Origin: Diorhabda sublineata
Taxonomy: Eukaryota; Arthropoda; Insecta; Coleoptera; Chrysomelidae
Assembly: GCF_026230105.1 (NCBI RefSeq)
Contig: NC_079484.1
Location: 5,099,805-5,163,804 of the forward strand
Length of the DNA stretch: 64,000 nt
Direction: 5' to 3'
The first letter of the stretch is position 1; each line of letters begins with the position of its first letter. Both the position numbers and the translations under genes were made by a program. Shown here piece by piece: positions 11,411-23,290 of the stretch. The notes beneath the pieces were generated by a model. That model was given only the letters and a program-made list of their open reading frames with translations. It had not been told where the DNA came from and searched no databases.

Positions 11411-12380
11411 GTCGATGGGAAATGTCTTGTTTTGATACTTGAACATTTTGTTACAATTGTGATTTTTTAGAAAACTGATTAACAGGTTTAACAAACTTGG
11501 ATTTTTCTCACTCTGTATATTTAAATCCAAAAAAATATATCTCGATATTTGCTTTTATGTCAAAAGTAAGTAAGGGATAAATTAACCTCTGGAAGTTGAT
11601 TAAAATTTCAATGCCAGCCCTAGGGAGCTACAGTCCCAGAAGCATCAAGTTAAACATATTCTCACTTGAACTATCAAATAGAGCCAGCGATCCGACAAAC
11701 GTTTCAGCTTTACAGACTGAATCAAATTATGCAAAAATTGTGAAATGATACTAAGTGTTGGGACGGAGTGTCAATAAAAAAGTTGTTAGTTTAAAAATGA
11801 AAGTATAAGATGAATTAATAGAAATCATTTGAGACGTATAAAAAATTTATTTTCATCGTTACGATAAATTTCATCTTGGTTCAGATTTGAAGTTGGGGAT
11901 GAATCTTTTTCCATCATCCTTTTTATTCATGACACTTTGCACTGCGACTCTAGTATTTACTAGAATGACTGGTTCTTTCCATAAAAAATTTTGGAAATTA
12001 TGGACACACCATTAATCTATTAACAACGCAAATAATCAAACGTTAACGCTCTTCAACGAACAGAATTTCTAAATCAACAAAATCATGAATCTATAGTAAA
12101 GATCTGTCATCAATTGTCATAATGAAAGATTATATGAAAACAATTGTGCCCTTACAATATTGGGCCGACATTTTGTCCCAGAGAATTTCTAATAATTACT
12201 AAAATCATTCAAAATCCTTACATATATATTGGGATCTGGTATTTTAGTACGGTAATAGGCTCGTAAACATGTCTTGTTTGTTGCTGTTTACTGTTTGTTT
12301 TTTCCCTTTTCAGTGAAATTTTCTTAGTCTAGTTGTTTATAGCAAACATTAGTCACGTGTCTCAATAGTTTTAATTATTA
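11410..12380. other. No gene recognised
   Basis: AT-rich sequence. The 150 bases before 12380 are probably the 5' non-coding part of the piggyBac relic that follows. Confidence 0.4.
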
Positions 12381-12838
12381 TGTCAGATAAATAGATACAA
12401 AATATTGTGGGTAACATTGATACATTGATTTTGAAGAAGAATTAGACCCATTTCAAGACAGTGATGATAGTGATATAGATAAAAATTATATACAACAATC
12501 TAGAAACGATGATTCTTCAAAATGAATTGAAGATACTGCATTGGAACAAAATTTAGATGCTGCGTTTACTTCTGCAGATGAAAAATTCAAAGAATACAAA
12601 GTTCCTAATAGTAATTTAGGAGTTGCGTTTGACTGGACTAGAAGAAAAACAAACAATTCTACTGTATAACATAACAAACAAGTCTTCAGAATTGGATACT
12701 GTGATCAAATTATTTCCTACAAGCTTGGGGGATGTTGGGATTATCTGCCTGTTCCAGAAAATTCGAGAAAACGATGTGTACGATGAGCTGGCTTCAAAAA
12801 AGAAAAGAGGATGAAGATTACTTTCCAAATTTGCTAAG
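12380..12838 (+). pseudogene. Internally deleted piggyBac-type transposase
   Basis: An ATG at 12380 opens a frame that stops at once. A neighbouring frame then gives the acidic N-terminus typical of piggyBac transposases: D-F-E-E-E-L-D-P-F-Q-D-S-D-D-S-D-I-D, then F-D-W-T-R-R-K. The DDD catalytic core is absent. By about 12730 the sequence reads H-x-P-like L-P-V-P-E-N-S-R-K-R-C-V-R-stop-A-G-F-K-K-E-K-R, the start of the C-terminal cysteine-rich zinc finger, with TGA replacing its second Cys. N- and C-terminal ends joined without a core mark an internal-deletion derivative. The open frame at 12623-12814 is read one base out of phase and is not real. TTAA-flanked ends were not located with confidence. 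Confidence 0.6.
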
Positions 12839-12839
12839 T

Positions 12840-15170
12840 ATAATTCTTGATTACGTTGTATATATGCAATAAAAAAGAAATGTTGAATTACAATGATTTA
12901 TTTTGTTTTCTTTTTAGTGCTTCATTTGCAATAATCAATAGATAACATGATAATTTATTCGAATATATCTTCTTCCCGTCAAACTAAATCGTCAATAAAT
13001 ATTTTGTGCTGGAAAAATCGTATAGAAAGAGTTAAAAAGAGTGAAAAAAAGTCAATAACAAGGTAATGGGAATGAAGAAACTTTTAAGGGTATAGTCGTG
13101 GAAAGAATAGAATACATTGAAGAAAATCATGGAATCAGATAAACTAATTTATAAATAAGGGTTATTTTCAAATATTGATTTTTCAATTTTCGATTCACAT
13201 TAGTTCACACAAATCGTTGTCGTTTCTAAGCATCTTTTTGAGTATCTTTTTAAAAGCCTATAATTTGACCTTCTTCTCGACACAGTGTCCATCAATATCA
13301 AGCAATTGTCATAATATTAGAAGAAGTCTGCCGCCTGCCTTGATAACTCCTCCAACAACAGTTGTAAAACGTCGACGTTGTAGTTGCAATCACCGCAAAA
13401 GAGACAATGGTAGTTGCTGAGTTTTATATCGGGGGTGTAAGTGAGATGATCATATCCTAAGTTCGATCATCATCGTCAAGCAAAATGCCCTTTTCTCAAA
13501 GTCTAGCAATTCGCTGAAGAATTTACCAACGAAAACCGATCAGCATCGTTACGTCTTACAGAAACTTTCCATTTCAGAGACTGTTGTCTGAGCCCTTTTG
13601 TCCCCCATTCTTCTTCGGTAGTCTTTTATCTGACGCAAATCTTTTCGCCATCGAACTATCCTTGACGATTCGGTTATTGCCGTCTGTTTATTCAGTTTTT
13701 TGTGTTTCAAACCACATCAAAAACGTTTTGTGAATGATTAACAGCAACCCCCCTTTCGTGACTACTCGATAAAAGGAAAATTGATTTACTCTGGTTAATT
13801 CAGCTATTCTTATTATGATTGCATTATCCGATTGCTGAATATTTTCCTTTTTTCAAACATTCTAATATATTTAAACCTGTCTTTATTATTTTTCTTCATT
13901 GTTCTCATTCGCTCATGGTCCAAAAACCGCCGTATTTGTATTTATTTAAAGAAATTTATGAATTAAATAAATATCATCTAAATATCATTTATCGCAGACT
14001 GTCTAGCAGGAATATTTCAAAGAAATTATGTACATACGCCTTCAGCTTTAGCCAATAGAAATGCATTTATGTTTACGATTCGATTTTCATTGGTAAACAG
14101 TAGAGATGATGAGTCCACGTGGACTGACGATTTGTTAGAGGTTAACCGAATTTTATACAGGGAGTAAACATTATTTTTCATTTCTTAATTTGGTATGAGT
14201 GACGTGCGTTTTTATAATTGTCTTCTACTATTGATATTGGAAGATCTATACTAATCACTATTCGGAAATATCATTCAACAGATTTTTTTATCAGGATCCG
14301 TATTTTTAATGGAATTTTAGAGAGATAGGAAGCAACACGAACAGAATTTTTTACGTCTTATTGACCTATGAACTTCTGTCAGTTATTTCAAACACATAAC
14401 TATCCACTGACATTTCCACTCAATACTTTTCCGGTATGTACATAATTTTCCAGGTCGACGCTATTTTGATCAACGATGCGGATCAATTGATTTCCATAAT
14501 TACGTTTAAAAAAATACCAGCCACGCCAACGGAATTGCTCCACCTTCAATAATAAGTAGAATATGTTCGGAAATCTACGATACTTTTCTTTTTATTGAGA
14601 AACTGCGTAATTCCAAATTTTTAAAATATATATTTGATTTAAGTGTTTAGAAAAACAATACGAATTTCTAGTTATATGAAATAAAAAAATCCATTCTTCC
14701 ATTTCAAAATGAATAACATACATTCTTCATCATCTGGGAAACTTACTTCCTCTTATGATGAATAATATACGAGGTATATGAATAATAACAGTCATATTGT
14801 TCTAAAGGCGTCATGTGAGATCACATAAACGTTTTGTTATGAAATGTTGGGCCATAAAATTTTATTATAATAATTTTTTTTGATATTCAGCTGCCATTGT
14901 TTTCTTACATATATCGAAAAATTTTGAGTTCCTTGGAACTCAACTGAATAGAAAATGTTGAGGGAGATATAAAACACATTTATTGTACATTATTCAGAGT
15001 CCCAAATGGGTGCAATTAAATTATTAAACATACATTTGGTGGAATAGTATAGGACCTTCCTCGGTTTCCTGTATTTTTCACAACCTTTTTGTCGTAAATA
15101 CTTAATTTTTGTCATAGCAATCTCATTTTTTTCCACATGATTAATTTTGTATCCTATGTCATATCAGTGG
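12840..15170. other. No gene recognised
   Basis: AT-rich. A GC-richer patch at 13290-13700 holds several non-random-looking short frames on both strands, none of which I can assign. No repeats were paired. Confidence 0.4.
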
Positions 15171-15176
15171 AGTATT

Positions 15177-15226
15177 GATTTCATGTTTTTCCAATCAAAT
15201 CGATTTCATGTTTTTCCAATAAAATC
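15177..15226 (+). repeat. 25-bp unit repeated twice in tandem
   Basis: GATTTCATGTTTTTCCAA plus seven bases is repeated head to tail with one mismatch (CAAATC/AAAATC ending). It is a small recent slippage duplication. Confidence 0.85.
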
Positions 15227-15241
15227 GATCATTTCTTATTA

Positions 15242-15560
15242 GAGCGTCTATCAATAAGAAGAAAAGAAAATGTAAGAATCTTTAGAGGGGCAGATGCGGA
15301 CAGTGACCACATTTTAGTAACCGCAAAAATAGCACTGAATATTAAACAAATAAAGAAAAATAAAAAAATTGGATATTAAAAAAGAACTTTCAGGCGAGAA
15401 GACTCATAGATAATACGGAAGAAATATGAATAAGAATTAGAGAGAACCCTAGTAGAATAACAGAGCTATAATGTAGATGACGAATGGAAACATTCGGAGA
15501 AAACTTTAACGAAAGAAGATATTAAAAATAAACCAAATAAACACCAAAAGCTAAAGACTG
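15242..15560 (+). pseudogene. RTE-like LINE endonuclease end, remnant
   Basis: The frame reads E-R-L-S-I-R-R-K-E-N-V-R-I-F-R-G-A-D-A-D-S-D-H-I-L-V. RGAD...SDH-x-L-V is the C-terminal signature of the AP-type endonuclease in RTE/BovB-like LINEs, where the Asp-His pair contributes to catalysis. After 15378 a stop ends the frame, and further degraded Lys/Glu-rich sequence follows to about 15560, resembling the linker to the reverse transcriptase. The reverse transcriptase is not present. The fragment begins and ends in about the same protein region as the minus-strand fragment at 52342-52740. Confidence 0.65.
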
Positions 15561-15599
15561 ATGCAAATAAAGACAAATAACACTAGTCACCAAATATTA

Positions 15600-15960
15600 G
15601 ATCGGGTTTGTAGGGAGGATGATCAAGTTTTTTCTCACCAAACGCTCTGATCAGATTTTGACGTGGATTAGACGCATATGGACAGGTATTATCTTCATGC
15701 CTTTTTTCATCATAACCAGCCATGTCGATCCAAGTGAAAGTACTGCTCAAAAGATAATTTTGAGAACAGGAAGCACAACTTCCAATAGCTTTAACGTTGT
15801 GATATAATTTATTTCATACACTTCATGAACATTGAGACTTAATGTCTGGCCAACCGACTTTCGATACATTCTAAAGTGTTTTCTCCATGTACCAATCTAT
15901 AGCTCGACGATAATAATTTTCTATTCGAAATAGATGTTTAGAAGGAATGATGCTAATAAC
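15600..15960 (-). pseudogene. mariner transposase fragment around the catalytic core
   Basis: On the minus strand the sequence reads E-D-N-T-C-P-Y-A-S (compare HDNARPHTS, holding the second catalytic Asp), then Q-N-L-I-R-A-F-G-E-K-K-L-D-H-P-P-Y-K-P-D-L (compare the FGWxxLxHPPYSPDLAPSD block before the third catalytic Asp), and breaks off at about 15600 just before that Asp. The sequence from about 15750 to 15960 is more degraded. The piece R-R-A-I-D-W-Y-M-E could be a mariner C-terminus from another copy. The plus-strand frame 15619-15807 is its shadow. Confidence 0.6.
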
Positions 15961-18900
15961 GACGACACAGTATTAATCCTAATATAACCATTTATGTACT
16001 AGATATATATTCTTATATGGTCTGAAGTTTCACCATTATATCAACTTGCGAGAGCACTTTCGCTGTTAGATGTTGAATAAACTCAAAATTACTGAACCAT
16101 GGTAACTTTCCTACACAGGAAGTCTAGTTAACAGAGATAATGCTGTGTACCTCAATCTGCTTGCTTCCTGCATGTCCCTCAAGAGAAAAGACTACATCGT
16201 TAGTTAATTTACGATAAACTCCGTGAATATCTAACTAATAATAAATTGAGTATGTTGTTGGTAATATTCGTTTATTGTCCTCATTCCCAAGACACGTCAA
16301 TGGATTAACGCGATTAGTTGACTTTACTACCAGTAGGTATACAATGGAATGTTACTGATGATACTCTCGAATGTACTTCTAATCTCCACGCCTCAGAAAT
16401 TCATATTGTCGCTTATGAATAGTACATTGAATTTATTTCAAATGACTTTCTGTCCTTATACAAGGCTGGCCGATCGGGGATGAAATGGTAAGGCACGGAG
16501 CGAATGATTAAAAAAACTAACTACATATAAAATTAAAAGATAAAATAATGAACGAGTGATAGAAAAACATAATAGTAGAATAAAAAAATAATTGAATTAT
16601 AATGGAGGAAGTGAAAAACCAGATACCAGAAGAAGATCAATAGTTAAAAAAGGTCTTCAACCAGTTTTCCAGTTTCGTTACTCTTCCTTCAGAGTAGTAC
16701 AATCAATCCGAGGTTTCTCCATCTTTTGTTTGCCATTGCACGTTTTTTCTTTGGAATCATAGTAGCCTTCTGCTCCACCGACGTATTACTCATTTCTTTG
16801 ATATTTCATTCTTTGAAACATTTCTAGCAACAATCAGTAGTCGTTTGGCTCCGTTTGGAGAATATGCTAAGAGAAAAGCAATTAGAAGTTCAATTGACTA
16901 TCGTTTTTATCATATTAAGAGACAGTACAATACTTTTGAGGATACTCATTTCCTTGTCTAAATAGAGTCGTTTTTTCGTAATTTCATACATAAATTGGTA
17001 CAATAATGTACAATAATAGACACTGTTGATTTATTTTCCTTCTTTCATATAATCTGTGGATGATGTTATGAAGTTTATTTAAGCAGTTTTCAATCACTAA
17101 ACGGTAAATAACATAATTTACTCATACACTTACTATTCGCTAGCACTTAGACACTAATTTATTCAAATATACCATTTGGTTTACTTTTCACTATTTCGAT
17201 GCGTTCAATATGACATCAAATTGTTTACTATCTAATTCTGCTGTTTAAGTCTTGTTTTATATACTATTATTACAAACAAGCAAACAAAAATGCCTTTTTA
17301 GGAATCGTTTCTGTAAAAACGCATTACAAAATATAAGCTGATTTTCCAAGAAACAGATAACCAACACTTCCACCAAACTCTAGCTTTCACGACAAATTGA
17401 ATTTGCCTATATTATTGGCCAAGCTCATGACTATATGGAGTTTGTGACTCCAAAAATACAGACGACTTTAGACGGCTTTCTCTGATACCACCATACTTAG
17501 ATAACATTCGTTTTGATTTAAGTTTGTTATTATGGATGCATAGTAATACAACAACAGTTTGTTGTTATTTTTGTTTTTGTTCTGATGAAGTGCAACAATC
17601 TTTAGATTTTTGATGATGAAATAATTATGTAGTATAGTTAAGATGTTTATAATCTTAAGCAATGTCATTCAGCAGTTTTCCATCACTCTCCTCATATTTT
17701 CTTGATAATTATCGGTGCTTCTACGGCTACGTTCAAATTACTTGATTGTTTTCTTGGGGCAGCTCCACCATAATACTTTTCAAACCAAGTTTCTGTAATT
17801 TTGGTTGACCAACAAATTCAACTTTTAATTATTTATAAATTCGAAAGTTGTTCAATTCAAAATATCCTAGTTAAGTAACTTTCGGAGCAAATCAGACAAA
17901 TATTTCATAGTTATTGTTTGGAAAATAGTTGAAGGAAAAATATAACGATATATCCTTCAGACCGGAAATTTGAAATTACTATGGAATATGGGATTTTGAA
18001 GCAACAAAACTATCTTCGTTTCTCAGAATATTTGAATAGATTGTAATTAGCATATAACGACTCCACTACCACCAAACTAAATTGAAAAATGTGATAATCG
18101 ATTAAAAAATGAGAAAAAAAATGTAACTCATCATCAGTTAACAGCAAAACCGCTCTCTCTTATTAATTAATTTTTTACGACATTAACAGAGGCCAGATAC
18201 AATCCAGAAAACGAATAAAACTCTTTTTGTTCTTTCCATTTCCTCATCCTCGTCTTCTTACTAGTGTTCATGTATTGAACTGTCTACCAACGCAATTAAT
18301 ATTTTTTTTCTCTGCTGGTAATTAAAGGGATCAGTGCTGGAGTCAAAGGGACTACTCCAAAGTGTGAACTCAATCGATTTAAATTAATTCACGAATTCAA
18401 ATATCAGAGTATTCGATTTCCTCTCTGTTTATATATCTCATTTGACACGGTTTTCATTGGTTTTCGATCTTTGAAGCGGATTGCCATGTAGAAGTGCGTA
18501 ATACGTAATATCATATTTCAAAATACTCTTCAGTTCTATAATTACATTCTATATCTATCAAAAGCTACCATGCAATGCCTTTTATGTGAAGTTACAAAGA
18601 AAGAAAACGAGAAAAATGAATCCGGTCAAATAAGACCTTCGCTTTATTATAGATTTTCAAGAAAATAGATTTTTACATATATATGATAACATTGAAATTA
18701 TAAAAAAGTCCTTATCGATCTCAATTATAATACAAAATAGATTTAAGAAGAGGAAGAAATATTTTGTACGAATAACAGAGTAATTTCACTACAATATATC
18801 AACAACAACAAAGTTGCCATTAATTTTGAAACTCACCATCATGAGAACTCTAAATGTATATATTTTATGTATATATATGTGTGTGTCTGATCAAAACAGA

Positions 18901-19430
18901 CCTTTGCGTTTGTATAGATTCACAAGGAAGTGAAGTTTAAAATGTTTTCCAAGTATTCTATTACAATGAAATTATATATTACCTTATAAATCCTATGTAC
19001 ACAAAAACTTTTCGCAGAAATAACTAAGTTTCTAGAATTTTGTAGAGAAGCGATGACTCTCATGAGTTTAATTACATTTTCTACACCTTTAACTTGATTT
19101 CACGTTCCTCGCGGTCTGTTTTATACAATATTGTTAACTTTTCTCATTCAATTCCTTTTTTCTCCTCGTTTTTTCTTACTAGTCGTGTTAAATGGTGAAA
19201 TAAGTCCACTTGTTTGCATTATACTTCTTGAAAGTACTTTGTAGATTGGTCAATTATTAGCTTCCAATATCGCTCTTCTGGGGCCAGTTCATCATCAATC
19301 CACACATTAACTTGATATGATAGAGATTGGAGGAAAAGAGGTTTGCGTACACAAAAAATATGGACTGACATAAAGATGATTTAATAGCAAACAGATTTTG
19401 CCATGCCTTTGAAATAAGGTTCCCAAGGAG
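15960..19430. other. Long stretch without recognisable genes
   Basis: 3.5 kb of AT-rich sequence. A minus-strand stretch at 17700-17820 (reading T-E-T-W-F-E-K-Y-Y-G-G-A-A-P-R) looks coding-like but cannot be assigned. A short TATG/TG microsatellite lies near 18865-18890. I see nothing else. Confidence 0.45.
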
Positions 19431-19558
19431 CTGCGGACGCTAGAAACGCAGTTAGACAGGATTTGGCGAAACTACCGTGTAGTTTGGTCCCCCTTTTTCC
19501 CAGTTACTTCCCGACGAGCTCTCTACAACATTCATTCTTGTCTTGGTAGCCGTGAAAG

Positions 19559-20478
19559 ATGGAGCTTCCATTTGATTCCTACTCCAGGTATGAATTAGGC
19601 TCTGTGATTCGTTTTTTGTGTGCAAAAAATATTCCTTCGGTGATATTTAATTTAATCTGCGTGATGAGTATGGGAAAAAATATAAGAGTGTGCAAATAGT
19701 GCAAAGAATTCAAATACGAATGTACGAATTCCATGAACAACAACTTTCTAGCCGGCCATCGTTTTCGTACGAAATGATTCTCAAAGTTGAAGAAGCAATG
19801 CTGAGAGATCGAATGGTGAAGGTTCTAATCCCTGTTGTGTCTTGCATTCACAACATTTTGAGACCGCTTAAGATATTTCAAGGTTTTGCAAGATTAATCC
19901 CGATACTGCTGACGGATGACAACAAACGGCAACGTGTGGAAGCTGCCTGCAAAGTTCTCTATAACTACGAAACCGATTGTGAGAAATTTTTGGACTTGGG
20001 TCTACTATCTGACACCTAGAATAATTGAGCATGGCTTGCCAAAGCCGAAGAAGTTTAAGCAAATTCTGTCTACTGGCAAAGTGGTGGCGAGTGTCTTTTT
20101 TGGAGAGGAAAGAGTTGTTGTTGTTCGAATTTCTGCCCACTACTATCAGACGTTGAAGCACTTTCGGAGTACGATTCAAAACAAGAGGAGGGACTTGCTC
20201 ACAAATGGAGAGCCTTTGCAACAGGATAATGTCTGAAACATCTCTTTCAGCTCAGATCTGGTCTCTAGTGAATTGAAAACACTACTTGGGTGGGATGCAT
20301 TTCATAACCGACGAAAAGCTACCAGAAGAGGGTTCAAGCTAACTCTCCGGAGCATCGGCAGACTTCTAAGACTCAACCATAAAGAATATGGCAAAGTTTC
20401 ACGTAAAATGCAGATCTACTCAATTTCAATTCGCTTTTTCTTAGAAACGTTGAAGCTTGGAGGGAATTTTTGTGAATA
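19559..20478 (+). pseudogene. mariner transposase, nearly full length but broken
   Basis: The relic starts at the ATG of M-E-L-P-F-D-S-Y, runs through the first helix-turn-helix (S-V-I-R-F-L-C-A-K-N-I-P-S-V), the second DNA-binding block, L-T-D-D-N-K-R-Q-R-V-E-A-A and Y-N-Y-E-T-D-C-E-K-F-L-D. At about 19993 some 20 bases are missing: the I-V-T-G-D-E segment with the first catalytic Asp is gone and the frame resumes as T-W-V-Y-Y-L-T-P. K-P-K-K-F-K-Q-I-L, G-K-V and L-Q-Q-D-N follow, the last keeping the second Asp. A second deletion follows. F-S-S-D-L-V-S-S-E stands where PDLAPSD is expected, so the third Asp appears as Glu. L-G-G-M-H-F leads to a degraded C-terminus ending near L-G-G-N-F-C-E. 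Normal length would be about 345 residues. The A/T-rich 3' flank is typical of mariner 3' untranslated sequence. Confidence 0.85.
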
Positions 20479-20489
20479 ATTGAATGATT

Positions 20490-21480
20490 CCATGATCTGT
20501 ACTGTTTTTTTCAAATTCTTTTTGTCATTAAATTTGACGTTCTGCTTAAAAAATTGATATATACCCTTATCTTGCCCAGAATGTATAGCATTTATTATAT
20601 GGTTTCATTTAAAAATCATTTTCTCAGGAATATATGCAAATTATTGAGAAATACATGGAAAGATTCTGATTCAAATTTCAAACAATAAATATTTCAAGCT
20701 TATCAAAAAATGGTAACATGATTTTCCATACTTGAGTACGACTAATATAATCGAAATTAAACTTGATAAGAACTTAAAAACACTAAGAATAGAAAAATAC
20801 TCAGTATTGTCAACTGCATTCAACGTACGTCACTGTTTTCTTCGAACTTGTAATTAAACTGGAGCAATTTCTGTGTTGAAATTGCATCAGTGTTACAGTT
20901 TATTAGGATTTCGGCTGAAGGCAATCACAAACATTTTATTCCAATTGCGCAACTGGCAGCAGTAATTCAACCTTTTTTCATCGAAGTGATTCAATTATTG
21001 GTTTATTTTCATTCTTTGATCGACCGATTCGACTCGTCGCTTACTACGATATGGCTACCCTCAGATTTAATTATTTGAAGTGGTGAAGACAAACACAATC
21101 ATATATAGTGTCAGATAATTTTTATTTACTTAAATTCAGAACAAATGAAAAGAAATATTCAATCAAAACTTATTTTCGAATGTGGTTTTTGATTTAAAAC
21201 TCTTCACGTATACCTATGATTCCCTTTGTTGGTAACTTTAGAACCCAAGAAAAGTTATGAAAACATTTCTACGATTCTAACTATAGTTCCTTATGGAAGT
21301 AATAGATAACTTGATATTGAGTTAGAATAATTGCAGGATCTGTACACAAATTTGAATGTATTAAGAAATTCGTCGTATCAGGCATTGTCATTTTTGAATT
21401 GGTTCACGACATTGTTTAGCGAAACTCAAAAAGTACATTTATAAGTGTTGATTGGCCACCAACTAGCGAGAATGAAGGTC
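20490..21480. other. No gene recognised
   Basis: AT-rich. The first 100 bases are probably the 3' end of the mariner element. Confidence 0.4.
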
Positions 21481-21489
21481 AAAACCCAC

Positions 21490-21715
21490 TGGCAACATGC
21501 CACGCCACCCCTCATTTTATTCTATAATATTCTGATATTTATTATACAGTTTTTCTATAAACCTAATGCGATCAAACTTTTCCTTAGACTGTAATACAAA
21601 GGCAAAAAAAGAGTATGCAGACGTCTTAACAAGCGTCGATTACATCTGACAATTTTGAATCATCCTACCCGGAATGGCGTGGCGTGGCGTGGCGTAGGGT
21701 GGCATGTGGTGGACT
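21490..21715. repeat. Inverted-repeat pair with (GGCGT)n run
   Basis: ACATGCCACGCCACCC near 21495 is the reverse complement, with small differences, of the GGCGTAGGGTGGCATGT block near 21685. The right arm contains four tandem GGCGT units (21674-21693). The arms flank about 170 bases of AT-rich sequence. This could be a small foldback element whose right arm expanded by slippage. Confidence 0.5.
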
Positions 21716-22187
21716 GATACGCACACAATTCAATTGACTGGATATTCACATATTCGACACGTGGCGTCGGATTTCGACCTTTACGTCCTCTTTACCTTCT
21801 TTTCTTTTCTTTGCTTTTTTGTTGGTTTGTTTGTGATTCAATCTCTTACATAAAATTGATGTATATTTGTTAATAATATTTTATTATATCTAGTGTAAAA
21901 ACATATATTATTTAAGCTGTGTAAACTTAATTTTTAAGCCGCCAAAAGAACTGGGTCAATTCACAACCTCTTCGAGTCGTACGACGCTCAATTTCAAGAG
22001 TAAAATCAATACCCGACTACAATATTCATTGTTTGTCATAAATAAAAAATGGGCCTTCACGAAAAAGTTGTCTCGTAAGAAATTTAATGAAAATAAATAG
22101 AGATAAAGTATGTATTATCTTATTTTTTAAAGGGAATTAAATAATTCCAAATTACTGTAAATTACAGTATCATTCTTGAAAGAACAC

Positions 22188-22250
22188 AGCAAATTATTAT
22201 TATATTACTATTATTATTGTTATTATTATCATTATTATTATTATTATGCA
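22188..22250. repeat. (ATT)n trinucleotide microsatellite, interrupted
   Basis: About 60 bases of ATT units broken by ACT, GTT and ATC variants. On the minus strand they translate as poly-Asn, which explains the Asn-rich open frame there. Confidence 0.9.
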
Positions 22251-22306
22251 CTACTGAGCTTAGAGCCAACAAATTATTAATTGCAAAATAAAAAAATATA
22301 AAGAAT

Positions 22307-22543
22307 TTGGAATTTATTTTAATTTCGGGAACAGTAGCTAACTTGCCTAATACCATTTTAAATGAAATTAATGATCAACTATATGATAAAGATCCCATAG
22401 AAAATCACGGAATTAAATTGATTAAGCTTATCTTAAAAAAGTACTTTAAGGTGCGAATTCATCACGAAACGAATAAAAAAATCGAAAAAATTCCACGAAT
22501 TCGTCAACACCTAAACAAAACTGTTCTTTTCAAAAACCAGTAA
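22307..22543 (+). pseudogene. Possible transposase C-terminal tail (P/THAP-type-like)
   Basis: This 78-codon frame has no ATG start and ends I-R-H-x-like R-I-R-Q-H-L-N-K-T-V-L-F-K-N-Q-stop. It is preceded by K-L-I-L-K-K-Y-F-K-V-R-I-H-H. An ending of the form K-(I/V)-R-(I/L)-(H/Y)...R-x-x-L-x-K-x-(V/I)-L-F-x-x-Q recalls the C-termini of P-element-like transposases that carry THAP domains in insects. I see no THAP domain or catalytic residues, and microsatellite lies immediately upstream. The clean frame and coherent tail make coding ancestry likely; the family is uncertain. Confidence 0.3.
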
Positions 22544-23290
22544 CGTTTCTTTTAACTTTGTATTTCAATTTTGTTCATAGTTATTCCAAATTACAATGGT
22601 CTACAAATATTTGTTACTTTAAATTTTAAATTAAACTATTGTCAGACATCCAATATTATCCATTTACCATGAGAAAATAGATTTTGTTAGTTTTATACAC
22701 TTCTGGTTAGCATTAGCATAATTTACGTCTACATTTAATTTAGGATATTATTTTTAAAACTACCCTAATACATATATTTTGAAATATTTAATTTTCTTTG
22801 AAACTAACTATAGTACATTCATGTGTTTAAATTATTTTTTTTAAATTTAATTTTTTACATTTCGCATGCTACGCCTATGTTCGAATAAGGACACAAACAA
22901 ACTGTCCCTAAGTTGGCTTCATCGTTCTCCGCGTATTGTGTGTTATGATGCTAGGCCCATCTTTTATTATTCGTCCATGGTCTATAACATATCCCCCGAC
23001 CATGCTATCCAAAACATATATAACATTTAGAAACGCTCATTGTCCATGATATAACATTATTTGTCTTCAATGGCACACTGAAATCACTAGTTCAGTTTGA
23101 TAATGACTTCAAAACTTACTTCAGAAACCTTATCCAAGAATCTTGGCGCGGTATATGGAGCGAGAGTACGACACACAAAATCCATCGCTCTATTTCTCAT
23201 CTGCCCCTACACTTTTTGAGTAGGAGAGAAGCTGTGATAATAAAAAAAATTTTAACCACACACAAACTTGCCGTTATTCGATATTGTCAG
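22543..23290. other. No gene recognised
   Basis: AT-rich to about 22860, then more balanced sequence without assignable frames. Confidence 0.4.

Noticed and set aside
12623..12814. 63-codon plus-strand frame with ATG
   Set aside because: It is out of phase with the piggyBac cysteine-rich tail that is clearly readable in the neighbouring frame.
22162..22356. Asn-rich minus-strand frame
   Set aside because: Translation of the ATT microsatellite.
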